Made by a program: the position numbers and the translations under genes. Below the pieces are notes generated by a model that saw nothing but the letters and a program-made list of their open reading frames with translations, ran no database searches and was not told the origin of the DNA. Below are positions 36,101-46,674 of a DNA stretch of 64,000 bases, piece after piece. Position 1 is the stretch's first letter; each line of letters begins with the position of its first letter. The stretch covers positions 1-64,000 of the forward strand of contig QNQO01002090.1 of assembly GCA_003290165.1 (NCBI GenBank), written 5' to 3'. The stretch comes from Berberis thunbergii (lineage: Eukaryota > Streptophyta > Magnoliopsida > Ranunculales > Berberidaceae).

Positions 36101-37932
36101 GAGTATTATGCGATAGAAGGATGCCTGCAAGGCTAAAAGGGAAATGTTATAAGACAATTGTTCGACCAACCATACTATACGGTTCAGAATGTTGGGCTAC
36201 TACGGGACAACATACACATAGGATGGCAGTAGCAGAAATGCGTATGTTAAGGTGGATGTGTGGTAAAACTTGTAAGGATAAAATTAGAAATGAAAGAATT
36301 AGGAGATACTTAGGTGTAGCGCCCCCATTGAGGACAAAATTAGAGAAAGACGTTTAACTTGGTTTGGTCATGTGCGAAGGAGACCAAACACGGCGCCAAT
36401 TAGAAAATGTCTAGATTGACAAGTTAATGGAGGGTGTAGACGGAGGGGACGACCATTGAAAATTTGGATGAAGGCGGTGAATGAAGATATCATTGAACTT
36501 GGATTAGGCGAGGATATGGGACTATTGGAGAACCAAAATCCATGTAGCCGATGGTATCACAAGTCCTCCAAAGGCATTAGTTGTGTGATCCATTAAACTC
36601 TGCCTTGAAAAAAACTAAAAAACAGCAGTAACTGGAATGGACCTTTTCATAACCAATTATTTCCACTTTGTAACTTGCACACGGTTTCAGAAATCTATTA
36701 CATTCACGGTGTTTTTTTTACCGTTTCTTTTCAGTTTATAACTATTCTAAGCTGGACTTGATGCATTTTCCATTTCAAGAATGTTCTTTTACTTTTAACA
36801 TTTGAGTGCTTTGTTGCTTAATATCTCTATTCTTAAAATCTTTATGCTGGCAGTAGCTAATTGCTATTTGTTTCAGGTTTTGAATTCAGAAAAACCAAAA
36901 CCAAAAGTAGCAGTTAGAAGTGATCTGAGTTTGGCTCCAAAGGTTGTTCACCATCCGGTCTCACCGTCACCTCTTGTCAACCACTCTCCACGTGGTGGGA
37001 ATTCCAAAGCTGACATGCAGAAGCCGGGCCAGGTTGGAAAGCTTCTTGTACTCAAACCAGCAAGAGAAAAAAATGGCATTTCACCCAGTGCCAAGGATTC
37101 CTCGAGTCCAACAAATGCTGTTAGGGTAGCAAGCAATCCACCTGCAAATCCCCCTGCCACAATTTCTCCCATAAGTAGCTCAAGCAACCAAAAACATATT
37201 GCTGAGCACAAGCCATCTGCTCTTCCTGCCATGCACTCATCCAAAATAGAGAAGCGGCCCACCACGTCTCAAGCCCAGAGCCGACATGATTTCTTCAATC
37301 TAATGAGGAAAAAAACTTCTGCCAACTCTTCTGCTACCTCAGATCCAACTCCTGTGTTGTCATTGAATGCCCTGGATACTGGTGGACCGACTACAGAGCT
37401 TTCTACTGTTGTCACCACCCAGGCTAATGACAGTTCACATCACCCTTGTCCTGACTGGTCAACTGTGAATGGAGCTGACTTGACCGGTAATGGTGATGCG
37501 TGTGGGGAGTCTTCATGTGTGGATTCTCAGAGATATGTCGACAATGGAGGAGAAGAGGAAGGTGCAGATGAGGAAAATGGAGAAAAGGAAAGCCCCACAG
37601 AGGAAGAGTTAGCATTCATGCGCTCACTTGGCTGGGAGGAAAATGCGGGAGAAGAGGGTGGTTTGACTGAGGAGGAGATCAATGCTTTCTATAAGAAGGT
37701 ATCAAATCTATCCTATACATCTAAGCTTAGTTCCCATTCCTCGGGAGTTCTAACACGTGCTTATGTTTGACTACTTTATTTATTTGTGTAGTATCCATCA
37801 AGGCCGCCCTTGAAGTTCAACCAAGAGATTTTGAATCAGAAGCTTCTGTTGCCAATCAAATCTCAGGTTGGCAGTTTTGATAGTGTTTCTTCTTCTGGAT
37901 TAGTTTCGTCTGACTCTGATTCCGATGCGTGA
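27147..37932 (+). CDS. serine-rich plant protein, family often labelled COP1-interacting-related; one base missing
   Basis: Function not established here; the label is from memory of plant annotations. Coding exons: 27147-27258, 27680-28475, 28557-28646, 36877-37698, 37792-37932. The start [18 protein letters not shown] is the family's usual N-terminus. Further hallmarks are [66 protein letters not shown], and an acidic end SSDSDSDA. No membrane segment or known enzyme motif is seen; the protein looks largely disordered, Ser-rich and acidic near the C-terminus. The exon lengths sum to 1961, one short of a multiple of three: just before the end of exon 2 the frame slips near 28447, where relatives read A-P-S-R-A-R, and exon 3 would then hit a stop at once. 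The 8.2 kb third intron holds a LINE relic, a TIR element and an RTE LINE. Confidence 0.75.
28846..28915. repeat. tandem duplication, ~35-base unit, two copies
   Basis: TTTTTTGTATGAAATTTGTA and the following TATTACTT occur twice in a row inside intron 3 of the serine-rich gene. Confidence 0.8.
30234..30250. repeat. run of 17 C
   Basis: A C homopolymer in AT-rich intron DNA. Runs like this are often miscounted in assemblies. Confidence 0.95.
31017..31066. repeat. perfect tandem duplication, ~25 bases twice
   Basis: GTGCAATTACTCATAGAATG followed by ATACA is repeated head to tail. Confidence 0.9.
31908..32130. repeat. tandem repeat, ~82-base unit, 2.6 copies
   Basis: Each unit has CTTGATTGTT or CCTGATTGTT, then TAGATATAGATA, a CCAYAAAGTTTCRTCAATGA segment, and ends near TATAACCTG. 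Units start near 31911, 31992 and 32074. The last is shortened. Confidence 0.8.
32280..33480 (+). mobile_element. degenerate LINE fragment (reverse transcriptase C-terminal half)
   Basis: Broken frames give [19 protein letters not shown] followed by TIFFIGNDD (the catalytic F-x-DD box), then [18 protein letters not shown]-like text, and GGLG-type remnants through about 33300. Order and content match plant L1-type ORF2 from the palm onward. Many stops and frame changes; old. It lies in sense orientation within intron 3 of the serine-rich gene. Confidence 0.65.
34046..34853. mobile_element. TIR element, TAA target duplication
   Basis: Left end GGCTCTGCTTGGTATGGTGC; right end, as complement, GGCTCCACTTGGTATACCGC. 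TAA flanks both ends (34043-34045 and 34854-34856). 808 bases with no transposase. PIF/Harbinger-like by target site, and related at its tips to the element at 22866-23802. Confidence 0.7.
35265..36620 (+). mobile_element. RTE-type LINE, 5'-truncated, nearly intact reverse transcriptase
   Basis: The frame opens as [24 protein letters not shown], then [31 protein letters not shown], and the catalytic [10 protein letters not shown], with the C-terminal block [17 protein letters not shown] and MLRWMCGKT, then WFGHVRRRP and [11 protein letters not shown]. This is the plant RTE lineage. Lesions: a TGA at about 35786-35788 directly before the CMLFADD segment, where relatives have W, a two-base insertion in a C run near 36322, and a TGA near 36418. 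The endonuclease half is missing. The 3' end is the A-rich stretch near 36606-36622. It lies in sense orientation inside intron 3 of the serine-rich gene, about 250 bases before exon 4. Confidence 0.85.
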
Positions 37933-40740
37933 TTACCAATCTTTTTATATACTGAAGGAGGGTCATAGTTTCAATGCACAGAAGATTTATTTCTTTTTTT
38001 CGTTTTAAATTGTTGGTCGATATTTGAGATGGAAATCTGAATGCTGAATGCTGAATGCTGATTGCTGATTGCTGAATGGTCCTCAAGAGGCTCTGCACCT
38101 TCTAGTTAGTGACAAGTGAAGTACAGCATTTAATAGTTGCTTCAGTCATCTTGAAGATTACTGATGTGCTGCCAAAGAGAGTAATATCAGAGGTAGGATT
38201 TAGATTGATCTTTATCTGCATTTGTAAGAAGAGGGAAACTGCACAGTTTGAGATATCTGGGTTAATTTTTGGGGGAGGGAAACTAGTTTCAACTAGATGT
38301 TGTTTTGATCACATTTCAAAAAAGAAGTATAGTTTTTGTTTTCATCAGCTTTGTCCCTTCCGCATTTTCTATGAAAACCATCGATGTCGTACATTGTTGA
38401 TACTCAGCATGCAAAGAATTTAACCTGGACCTCATTGGTATACCATAATAACCCTCAGGCATCAAAATTATAGAGTTGTATAAGAGAAAAAACTATCGAA
38501 CACATGAATGACAGAGGTGCCAAACTTGCCAGTTTGACATTAAACAATGCATGGAATTTTATCTTGCTATCTTCGTTTGTATTAGATGTGATATATCTTT
38601 AATGTGCTTCATGCCCTGGTTTTATTGTTCTTATTTTGCAGTATGTCTGATACTTAACACTGCTGTTGATCTTTTCCATCAAGATTTGTAGTTTTGATTT
38701 ACTGTATATTGAGCAAGCATTGAAGTGTCTCTGACAGAATGTTTTATGGGGGACTCGTACAATGTATTACTGCATAGACATTAAGGAAAAGCTACCACCC
38801 TTGAGAGAGCTTGTCTTTACCTCGCTAAACCAATGGTTTCAAGGCAAGAAAAAACTACCACGTTCATCACATTTCGTCACCTGTGCCATTAAACGCACTG
38901 ATGACTGATGTGTTGCACATTTCCTTCATTCATCCATAAAGTTTGAAATTTCAAGAGTCCATCCTTCGAAATACATATTTCACATTTGATGGACTCAAAT
39001 TATATATTTTTATTGTGTTCCAAGAATTTCTCCAAAATATATATATAAAAAAGAAAAGAGACATTTATGCTACTATATATCTGTTTGTTGTAATACTTGC
39101 AGAAAGAAAAGAAGCATTTATATATCTGTTTGTTGAAGATGGTTTCTTTTTCTTTTACCCTGGAGAAGTTTCAGTTTTTAAGTCAAGTGCTCTGCCCTGG
39201 AGAAGTTTCAGTTTTCACTGCCATGATAATTTTGCATACAAAACGAAAAGAAAAAGGAAAAATTGATGATAAAACCACACAATCAACATCAAGTTATAGA
39301 TAATCAGTATTTTCATAAACATGTTGCAAGATACAGCTAGAATGGTACATACAAATATGTCATTCATTCAGACAAATTATGTGAAGGGCTGAAAATTTGG
39401 AGAAGACTTATTGTTGAGCTCTTGCAAGATGTCAATAAAACTTGCGTGCATTGCTCAATGATTTTATGTGAATGTCAATAAAACTTACGTTGAGCTCTTG
39501 GAAAATTTTATGCGAATGTCAATAAAACTTACGTGTACTGCTGAATGATTGAAATTTGGAGAAGACTCATCGTTGAGCTCTTGCAAGATGGCAACCTTTC
39601 ATCCATTCCAGAGATCAAAGACTTGGCCAAGTACCAGCACCTGTACAAGTCCATTAAACATTGACAACTAATCAAAGAAGGCTGTAGGTAATCAAAATCT
39701 TCTTTTCTTCCTCTTCTTCTCCGCTCTTCACAAAAACAACAACAACCCCCTCTCCGCGTCAAACGCACCACCCCGCCGCCAGCAACATCACCCTACCCCC
39801 CACTAGCCTCGCTCGCCACCACCTATTCTCTTCTTCTTCTCAGTTCAGCGTATCTCTCTTCTTCTTCTTCTTCTCAATTCAGTGTATCTCAATTATATAT
39901 ATTTGAATATGGGTCAAAACAATAGGCTTAGGACACCAACAATTGGAGGATACGCTCAAAGGATATAATGGATGGGCTAATAAAACTAGTGAAATGCTAC
40001 AATTTTTCTTGTTGTTTTTTATACATCAAAATTGAACAGCACAATGACCCAACAAGAACTCATTGATCATCTCCAAGAAGTAAAGTCAAAACTCAAAGAT
40101 GCAAAAACAAGTACACTGACCATGCGATAATGACCAAAACAAACTCGATAGATCCAAATGTAGCGAATCTTGCGAGCCTAATAATCTCATTCACATTAGA
40201 TCACGTGAAAGCAATACTTAGGTTCGCAGCATTCTTGTGTTTGTTTGAAAATTGGATAAAGTCAGTTTTTTGCCCAAACGCAGCGGTCCATGCGAGCCTA
40301 AGGATCTCATTCGCAGGATCCGCTACGTTTGGACAAAATATTTTGGTATAACATTTTGAATTAATATTTCTACTCGTCACATTCTTCCATAATAAGTTGC
40401 CTATGTAACTACAGCAGAGCCATTTTTAATGTTGGTAACTTGGTACAATTGACCCTCTCCAGTATGTAATTAACCGAAGACTTCATTCGCACATTTTAAT
40501 TTTTAATTACTGCATATACTACACAGCTAAAATTGTTGCGGAGTTGCACATTATAGAATGAAAATCACTCCTAACCTTGCATATTGTTGACTGATACATA
40601 CATAGAGACCAAATTTTTGCTAATAGGCCATAATTTTAAAATCCCCTACACATTAATTTGCTTTTTCGCATTCCTCACACATTAAATAAAAAATTTCAGT
40701 AGTTGGATTATGGAGTCCTAATTATAACATGTTTAATTAT
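37933..40740. other. 3' UTR and spacer after the serine-rich gene
   Basis: Likely 3' UTR to about 38700. Small repeats: AATGCTG units at 38038-38076; CCCTGGAGAAGTTTCAGTTT twice (39159, 39197); AATGTCAATAAAACTT with following ACGT three times between 39428 and 39533; CTT/TTC runs at 39836-39875; and TGCGAGCCTAAGGATCTCAT twice in variant form (near 40169 and 40291). No convincing gene. Confidence 0.5.
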
Positions 40741-43255
40741 GTTTTTTTTTTTTGAAATACTTTTTAATACAAAATTATTTTGGTAAAATATGAATTGTCC
40801 TTTGACAATTTACAATTGTACAGGAGGAATTGTTTAGTAATATAAACACACTTTCTAATTTGGTTGTGAACATGAAATGAGCATGAAATCATACAGTAAC
40901 TAGGAAGTATTTTTGGAAAATTTTCAATTTCAAAGTCACGGTTTGTAAAGAAAATATTTGAGAATTGTATTATTGTTGTTTTGTTCCTTGACTGAATACA
41001 AGCTTTGTATAAGCTAACATCTACCTAACCTTGTGGAAACAAGAAACTTAAAACTTCTAACATATTTTAACAAGCCCCTGCGAGCTGGACATGTAGACAC
41101 AGGTGAAATGTGCAGCTTGGAGAAAAATTTAAAGTCCAATTTAGTGAAAAAATCATGACTGTCGAATGAAGCTACAAATGGTTCGATTCGAGTCAATTTG
41201 ATTGTCGAATTTTGGATAAAATTTTGAAAAAAATTGTAGATAATTCTGGTATGAAGAAATCATAGCTGTCGAGTGAACGGCTAATGGTTCGACTCGAGTC
41301 AACATGACTACCCCTCAGCGCGAAGGCTGAAAAAATTGCTCAGCACAAATGGTTGTATTGCTCAACATTGGTGCTGGTATTCTTTTCTTGTTGGTTGTTG
41401 TGATTGGTTGATTGAGTCAAGCTATTGCTTCCGTATAACACATGGGAGATGATTATTTTTTTGAAATTCTTTTTAATACAAAATTATTTTGGTAAAATAT
41501 GAATTGTCGTCTGACAATTCTGTACATGAGGAATTACTTAGTAATATAAACACACTTTCTAATTTGGCAGTGAACATGAACATGAGAATGAAATCATACA
41601 TTAACTAAGAAGTATTTTTGGAAAGTTTTCAATTTCAAAGTGACGGTTTGTAAAGAAAATATTTGAGAACTGTATTATTGTTGTTTTATTCCTTGATAGA
41701 ATACAAGCTTTATATAAACTAACATCTACCTAACCTTGTGAAAACAAGAAACTTAAAACTTTCTATACAAAATGGAGTTTTATTCTGATTTTACTTCTTT
41801 AACTATTCTGATTTTCCAATTCTAACTTTCCTATTTTTGTATTTTCCTTCTTGTAGAGGTGAATCAATCTTGAAATTGGGTTTGACTATATTGAGTGCAA
41901 GCCTTACATATTCTAACACGCCTCCGCGAGCTGGACATGTAGACGCAGATAAAATGTGCAGCTTGGATAAAAATTTGAAATCCAATTTAGTGAAGAAATC
42001 ATGACTGTCGAGTAAAGCTACTAATTATGGTTTGACTCAAGTCAGCTTGATTGTCAATTTTTGGATAATTCTGGATAAATTTCTGAAAAAAAATTTGGAT
42101 AAATTTGGTATGAAGAAATCATGACTGTCGAGTGAATGGCTAATGGTTCGACTCGAGTCAACATGACTCCCCCTCAGTGTGAAGGCTAAAAAAATTGTTC
42201 AACACAAATATTGGTATTGCTTAGCATTGGTGCTGGATTGCTCAACATTGGTGCTGGTATTCTTTTTCTTGCTGGTTGCTGTGATTGGTTGATTGAGTCA
42301 AGCTATTGCTTCCGTAGAACGCATGGGCGATCATTATTTTTTTGAAATCCTTTTTAATACAAAATTATTTTGGTAAATTATGAATTGTCATCTGACAATT
42401 ATGTACAGGAGGAATTGCTTAGTAATATAAACACACTTTCTAATTTGGTGGTGACCATGAACATGAGAATGAAATCATGCAGTAACTAAGAAGTATTTTT
42501 GGAAAATTTTCAATTTTAAAGTGATAGCTTGTAAATAAAATATTTTAGAACTGTATTATTGTTGTTTTGTTTCTTGACTGAATACAAGCTTTATATAAAC
42601 TAACATCGACCTAATCCTATGAAAACAATAAACTTAAAACCTCTTATACAAAATGGAGTCTTATTCTGTCTTTCATAATATATTCCAACTTTCCTATTCT
42701 GATTTTACTTCTTTAACTATTCTGATTTTTCTATTCTAACTTCCATATTTTTGTATTTTTCTTCTTGTAGAGGTGAATCAATCTTGAACTTGGGCTTGGC
42801 TATATTTAGTGCAAGCCCTACATATTCTAACACGCCCCTACGAGTTGGACGTGTAGACGCAGATGAAATGTGCAGCTTGGAGAAAATTTTGAAGTCCAAT
42901 TTAGTGAAAAAATCATTAATGTCGAGTGAAGCTACTAATGGTTCGACTCGAGTCAGCATGATTGTCGAATTTTGGATAATTCTAGATGATTTTTATAAAA
43001 TTTTGAATTTTTTTGGATAATTCTGGTATGAAGAAATCATTACTGTTGAGTGAACGACTAATGGTTTGACTCGAGTCAGCATGACTCCCCCTAAGCGTGA
43101 AGGCTGAAAAAATTGCTTAACACAAATGTTGGTATTGCTCAGCATTGGTGCTGAATTGTTCAACATTGGTGTTGGTATTGCTCAGCATTGTTGTTGGTAT
43201 TTTTTTTCTTGCTGGTTGTTGTGATTGGTTGATTGAGTCAAGCTATATTGCTTCC
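40741..43255. repeat. tandem array of three LTR-containing units
   Basis: Units start at 40741, 41453 and 42333, each with TTTTTAATACAAAATTATTT and then AATATAAACACACTTTCTAA, a solo-like LTR beginning TGTAAAGAAAATATTTGAGA or a variant and ending TTCTAACA-like, a segment with GAGCTGGACATGTAGACGCA (variants), and GGTTCGACTCGAGTCA, and ending in ATTGGTTGATTGAGTCAAGC. Unit lengths are about 712, 880 and 915. The LTR of unit 1 has lost roughly 180 internal bases. Confidence 0.8.
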
Positions 43256-43883
43256 GTAGAATGTGTGGGCAACGACATCGAATTCGAAGTGAAACTCGAT
43301 TGCGAGATTGGTTGTTGTTGATGTTGTTGCTTTTGTATTGGTTGCGATTTCCTGTGCGTGATTTTTTGTTGTTGTTGTTGTGGATTGCTTCTGAATTAAC
43401 TGTTGTTGTTGAATATGGCATTGTCGAAATTGTTGAAAGTATAACGGCTATTGTCCTCTCTTCCCCGCCTCTTGCGTCTATGGTCAAAGTGCGTAGTCGT
43501 CAGAGGCGAGGAAAAGCTTGAATCCTCAGAATCTTAGGTTACCAAAGAAAGTTTCTCTGATACCATGTATAAAAAATATTTGAGAATTGTATTATTGTTG
43601 TTTTGTTCCTTGATTGAATACAAGTTTATATAAGCTAACTTCTACCTAAAATTGTGGAACATGAAACTTAAAACTTCCTATACAAAATAGATTCTTATTC
43701 TGATTTTTCTATTATAAATTTACTTCTTTAACTATTCTGACTTTCCTATTATAACTTTCATATTCTTGTATTTTCCTTTTTGTAGAGGTGAACCAATCTT
43801 GGATTTGGGCTTTCTTGTAGAGATGAATCAATCTTGGAATTGGGCATGGCTATGTTGAGTGCAAGCCCTACATATTCTAGCAC
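42531..43883 (-). mobile_element. short non-autonomous LTR retroelement (copia-like primer site)
   Basis: On the minus strand the 5' LTR (43883 to 43564, about 320 bases) starts TGCTAGAATATGTAGGGC and ends TTTTTTATACA. It is followed at once by TGGTATCAGAG, the primer-binding site matching initiator tRNA-Met that copia elements use. The 3' LTR (42832 to about 42531) starts TGTTAGAATATGTAGGGC and is preceded by the purine tract GTAGGGGCG. The interior is only about 730 bases, with no gag or pol domain, so this is a TRIM-like or internally deleted element. The 101-residue minus-strand frame at 43182-43487 (Asn/Gln-rich) lies in the interior and is not recognisable. Confidence 0.7.
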
Positions 43884-43959
43884 AGTTGGCTTCCCTCTTC
43901 TTTTCTGTTGGTTTCAAATTAGGAAGCAGATCAGAGCTCTCTCCACAAATTCCAATTAT

Positions 43960-45390
43960 CAGAAATAATCTTTTGTTTATAAAGCTTGTCGCATAATATA
44001 TTAAAAACTAGAGCAAAACATGTGTCCAGCATAAGTAGCTAATTTGTGAGCCTTTCTATTGAGGTCAACTGGAATATAATTACATTATAGTACCAATCAT
44101 GAAGAACAGAGAATACATTTTTAATAGTATAAATCAGAAGATGCCACATCCCACAAGCCTTAGTATGGTCATCTCGGTGATCCTCATTAAGGACAGTAAT
44201 GAGTGTGCCCAAATCTCCCATCATGAGACCTGTGTTCCATTGTCTGGATAGGATTAACAAAAGTGTCGCCTCTGGTGCAAAACACTCGGCCATCATGCTG
44301 TCAGCGATCCTTCATGAGATAACAGAAGTTATCCGGGGGGAAACTCTGCCACTGTCGTCCACCGCCAAGATACCAAAAGCTCTTTGCTGAGAAGAGGCAA
44401 CAATAAACATCATAAGTAACAAATACCATGTCGAGGTTGATCACATCAAAAAAAGGTTTGGGTTTCTGGTGAGTGTGTTGATTCTATGGTTTCTGACTGC
44501 TTAGATCTGAGAATTTATAAGGGCCAACCTAGGGTTTTGCTATGCAGAGCCTATCGTGACTGGTTGGCGTCCTAGTAAAGGTGCAATTGAGTTTGGTGGT
44601 GTGGAGGGGCCAAATTGTCTATCCGTAACTGTTGTCTCAAGGATAGAATGAAGGAAAATTGGTTCAATATTGGTTGAAGCATTATGAGGGAGGAAAATTG
44701 GTTCAATATTTGACCAAGTATTATTGAAAGATTTGAGGAAGGCGAGAATTGAGAAGCGGGTCTTGTTAAAGATGATATCATTTCGAACGGACCAAATTGT
44801 ATAAATAACAGCAACGAACTAAGATAAAATCTCTTATCTCGAATTTGTATGGGTTTTAGCCATTTCCACATGAAATTAAACATGTTATGGATATTGTTTC
44901 CTATGGTAGCCAAATTGTACCATTGGATCGAAATAGGAGAGAGTTGCCAGAGTCTCGAAGTGACAGGGCAGAGGAAAAAAAGATGTGCGCCATCTTCCTG
45001 TTGGTCGTGACAGAAAACACACCAATTTTCAATAGGTACATGAATCCTATTGAGATTGGTCATAGTGGGAAGTAAGCTTTGAGCTACTTTCCAAAAGTGA
45101 AAAAGGGCACTCGTAGGCGCTTTGATTCTCCAAGGCTCTCGACAAATTTTAGCAGGAAGACGGGGGAGTTGAGCTTAGGAGGTAGATGATTCCGAACTAT
45201 CTTTTAAGAAAGCCTTCGTAGCGCTTTTAACAGAGAAAACACCCCTTTTATAAAAAGTCCAAATGAGTTTATCTTGGTCAGAAGATATCGGAAACAATCT
45301 TTCGTTTAAAAGAATTTCCAACACAAAGGGTCTTTAATTACTTGATCTACAATATGATCATGAAAATCAAACTATAGTTTGGATTTCAGA
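43960..45390 (-). mobile_element. LINE relic: zinc-binding RT tail plus RNase H
   Basis: Read on the minus strand: DKLIWTFYKRGVFSVKSATK and CREPWRIKAPTSALFHFWKV, then WCVFCHDQQEDGAHLFFLCP (the zf-RVT C-x2-C...H-x4-C pattern) at about 45060-44920. Further on come VDDSGRV, AECFAPEATLLLILSRQWN and GDLGTLITVLNEDHRDD near 44360-44140, then VDLNRKAHKLATYA in another frame, which fit the plant LINE RNase H domain. Stops and shifts break it. 5'-truncated; no clear tail found. Confidence 0.65.
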
Positions 45391-45440
45391 AACTTTTCTA
45401 ATCTCATATAAGGCAACAATTGTTTGACACCACCATTTCT

Positions 45441-45532
45441 CATATTGGTGGTATCCTCACTTTTCTGTCTAACATCACTATTACCACTTTTTTGTATAAC
45501 ACCACCACCTAATTTTTGATACCACCAATATG
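45441..45532. repeat. perfect 15-base inverted repeat, 62-base loop
   Basis: CATATTGGTGGTATC (45441-45455) and GATACCACCAATATG (45518-45532). The pairing continues imperfectly outward. It may be a small MITE or a chance hairpin. Confidence 0.8.
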
Positions 45533-45559
45533 AACCTAAAATGGTATATTTTGTTGCAC

Positions 45560-46590
45560 GGAAAATAGATATGGAAATTGAAACTCTTTCCGTGAATTCA
45601 ATTTCGAGGTCTCTCCCTCAAACTTGAATTCCAAGAGCGATGGGAAAACAATCTTATAAAGAATCAACTTCCTGTCAATAAATAGACAACCAAACATCGA
45701 AAATCTGCATAACAAAAAAAATGGCTAACCAAAGAGACCCTCAGTTCTAAATTGTTTTTGTCTTTCTCCCTCTTAATGGGTTCTCCCTATGTTGTTGTTG
45801 CTTCTCCCCCACTATTGCGTCCATCACTTCTCGCCCACCCCCTTTTTTTTCTTTCTTCTTAGTGCTTCTCGCACGTGATGTTGAAGATTTAGTGATTCAA
45901 ACATATGTAAGGATCTCAAATTGTAAAGCTTAAGGTAACTATTTCAATAACTATTTCTCTCTATAACTATTTCTTGGACAGGTTATGTAAAGCTTTCATT
46001 TTTTATTATTTTTTTGTATGAATCAGTTTGTTTATTGTGTGAATCTACTACAAGTTTTGAACCCAACCCATCTATCAATTGGGTTTTGGAAGAGTCCTCA
46101 TCATAAAGATTGGAACTTTCATCTGGGTTACTGTATTTGAAATTAATGTTTTTGACCAGATAATTGCAGAAGAACATTACAGCAAGCCATCATAAGATTA
46201 CCATGAACTGAAACAGTATAAATGTGACTATTGACCCATTTCAGAGTTTACACATATATGGCTGAAACTTCTGGATGAGCTTTGAACCAAATAAAATACA
46301 AATTAAAATATAGAATGCGAAATCAAGTTTTGAAGAAAGTGATTGATGTTTGGTTGAATTCTAGCTGAAAGATGTTAATTTGGAATAGAAAAATCAGCCA
46401 TTGAATTGTTGAAGAATTTTCATCCTCAAATGGCCATTCAAATTTTCAAACACTCCAACCAATTCACTGTGACTAATTAATACTAGACCAACAAATTTTG
46501 ATGGGTCTTAACTGAGATGGTTGAGATGAACTCCACAGACACACATCAAAGTAGAGCCCAATCTTAAATTTGTTGCCCTAAAACGTAAGA
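45560..46590. other. upstream region of the P450 gene
   Basis: No gene seen. Presumed distal promoter. Confidence 0.4.
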
Positions 46591-46595
46591 CTATG

Positions 46596-46607
46596 TATAT
46601 ATATATA
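46596..46607 (+). promoter_or_regulatory. TATA box candidate of the P450 gene
   Basis: An alternating TATATATATATA run 68 bases before the ATG. An A-rich short leader (CAAAGAGAAAAACAAGCA) lies between them, typical of plant genes. Confidence 0.6.
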
Positions 46608-46674
46608 GTAGTTCTAAAAAATTTATAAGCTAGCCAAAAAACAAAGAGAAAAACAAGCACCCCCTAGCTACATT

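Noticed and set aside
41803..42959. Repeated minus-strand frames with DFFTKLDFK.FSKLHIS text
   Set aside because: They recur because the LTR unit recurs and run across the LTR boundary; non-coding repeat.
43261..43521. Leu/Val-rich plus-strand frame that could pass as a membrane protein
   Set aside because: It is the antisense of the LTR element interior (TTG repeats); no signal or domain.
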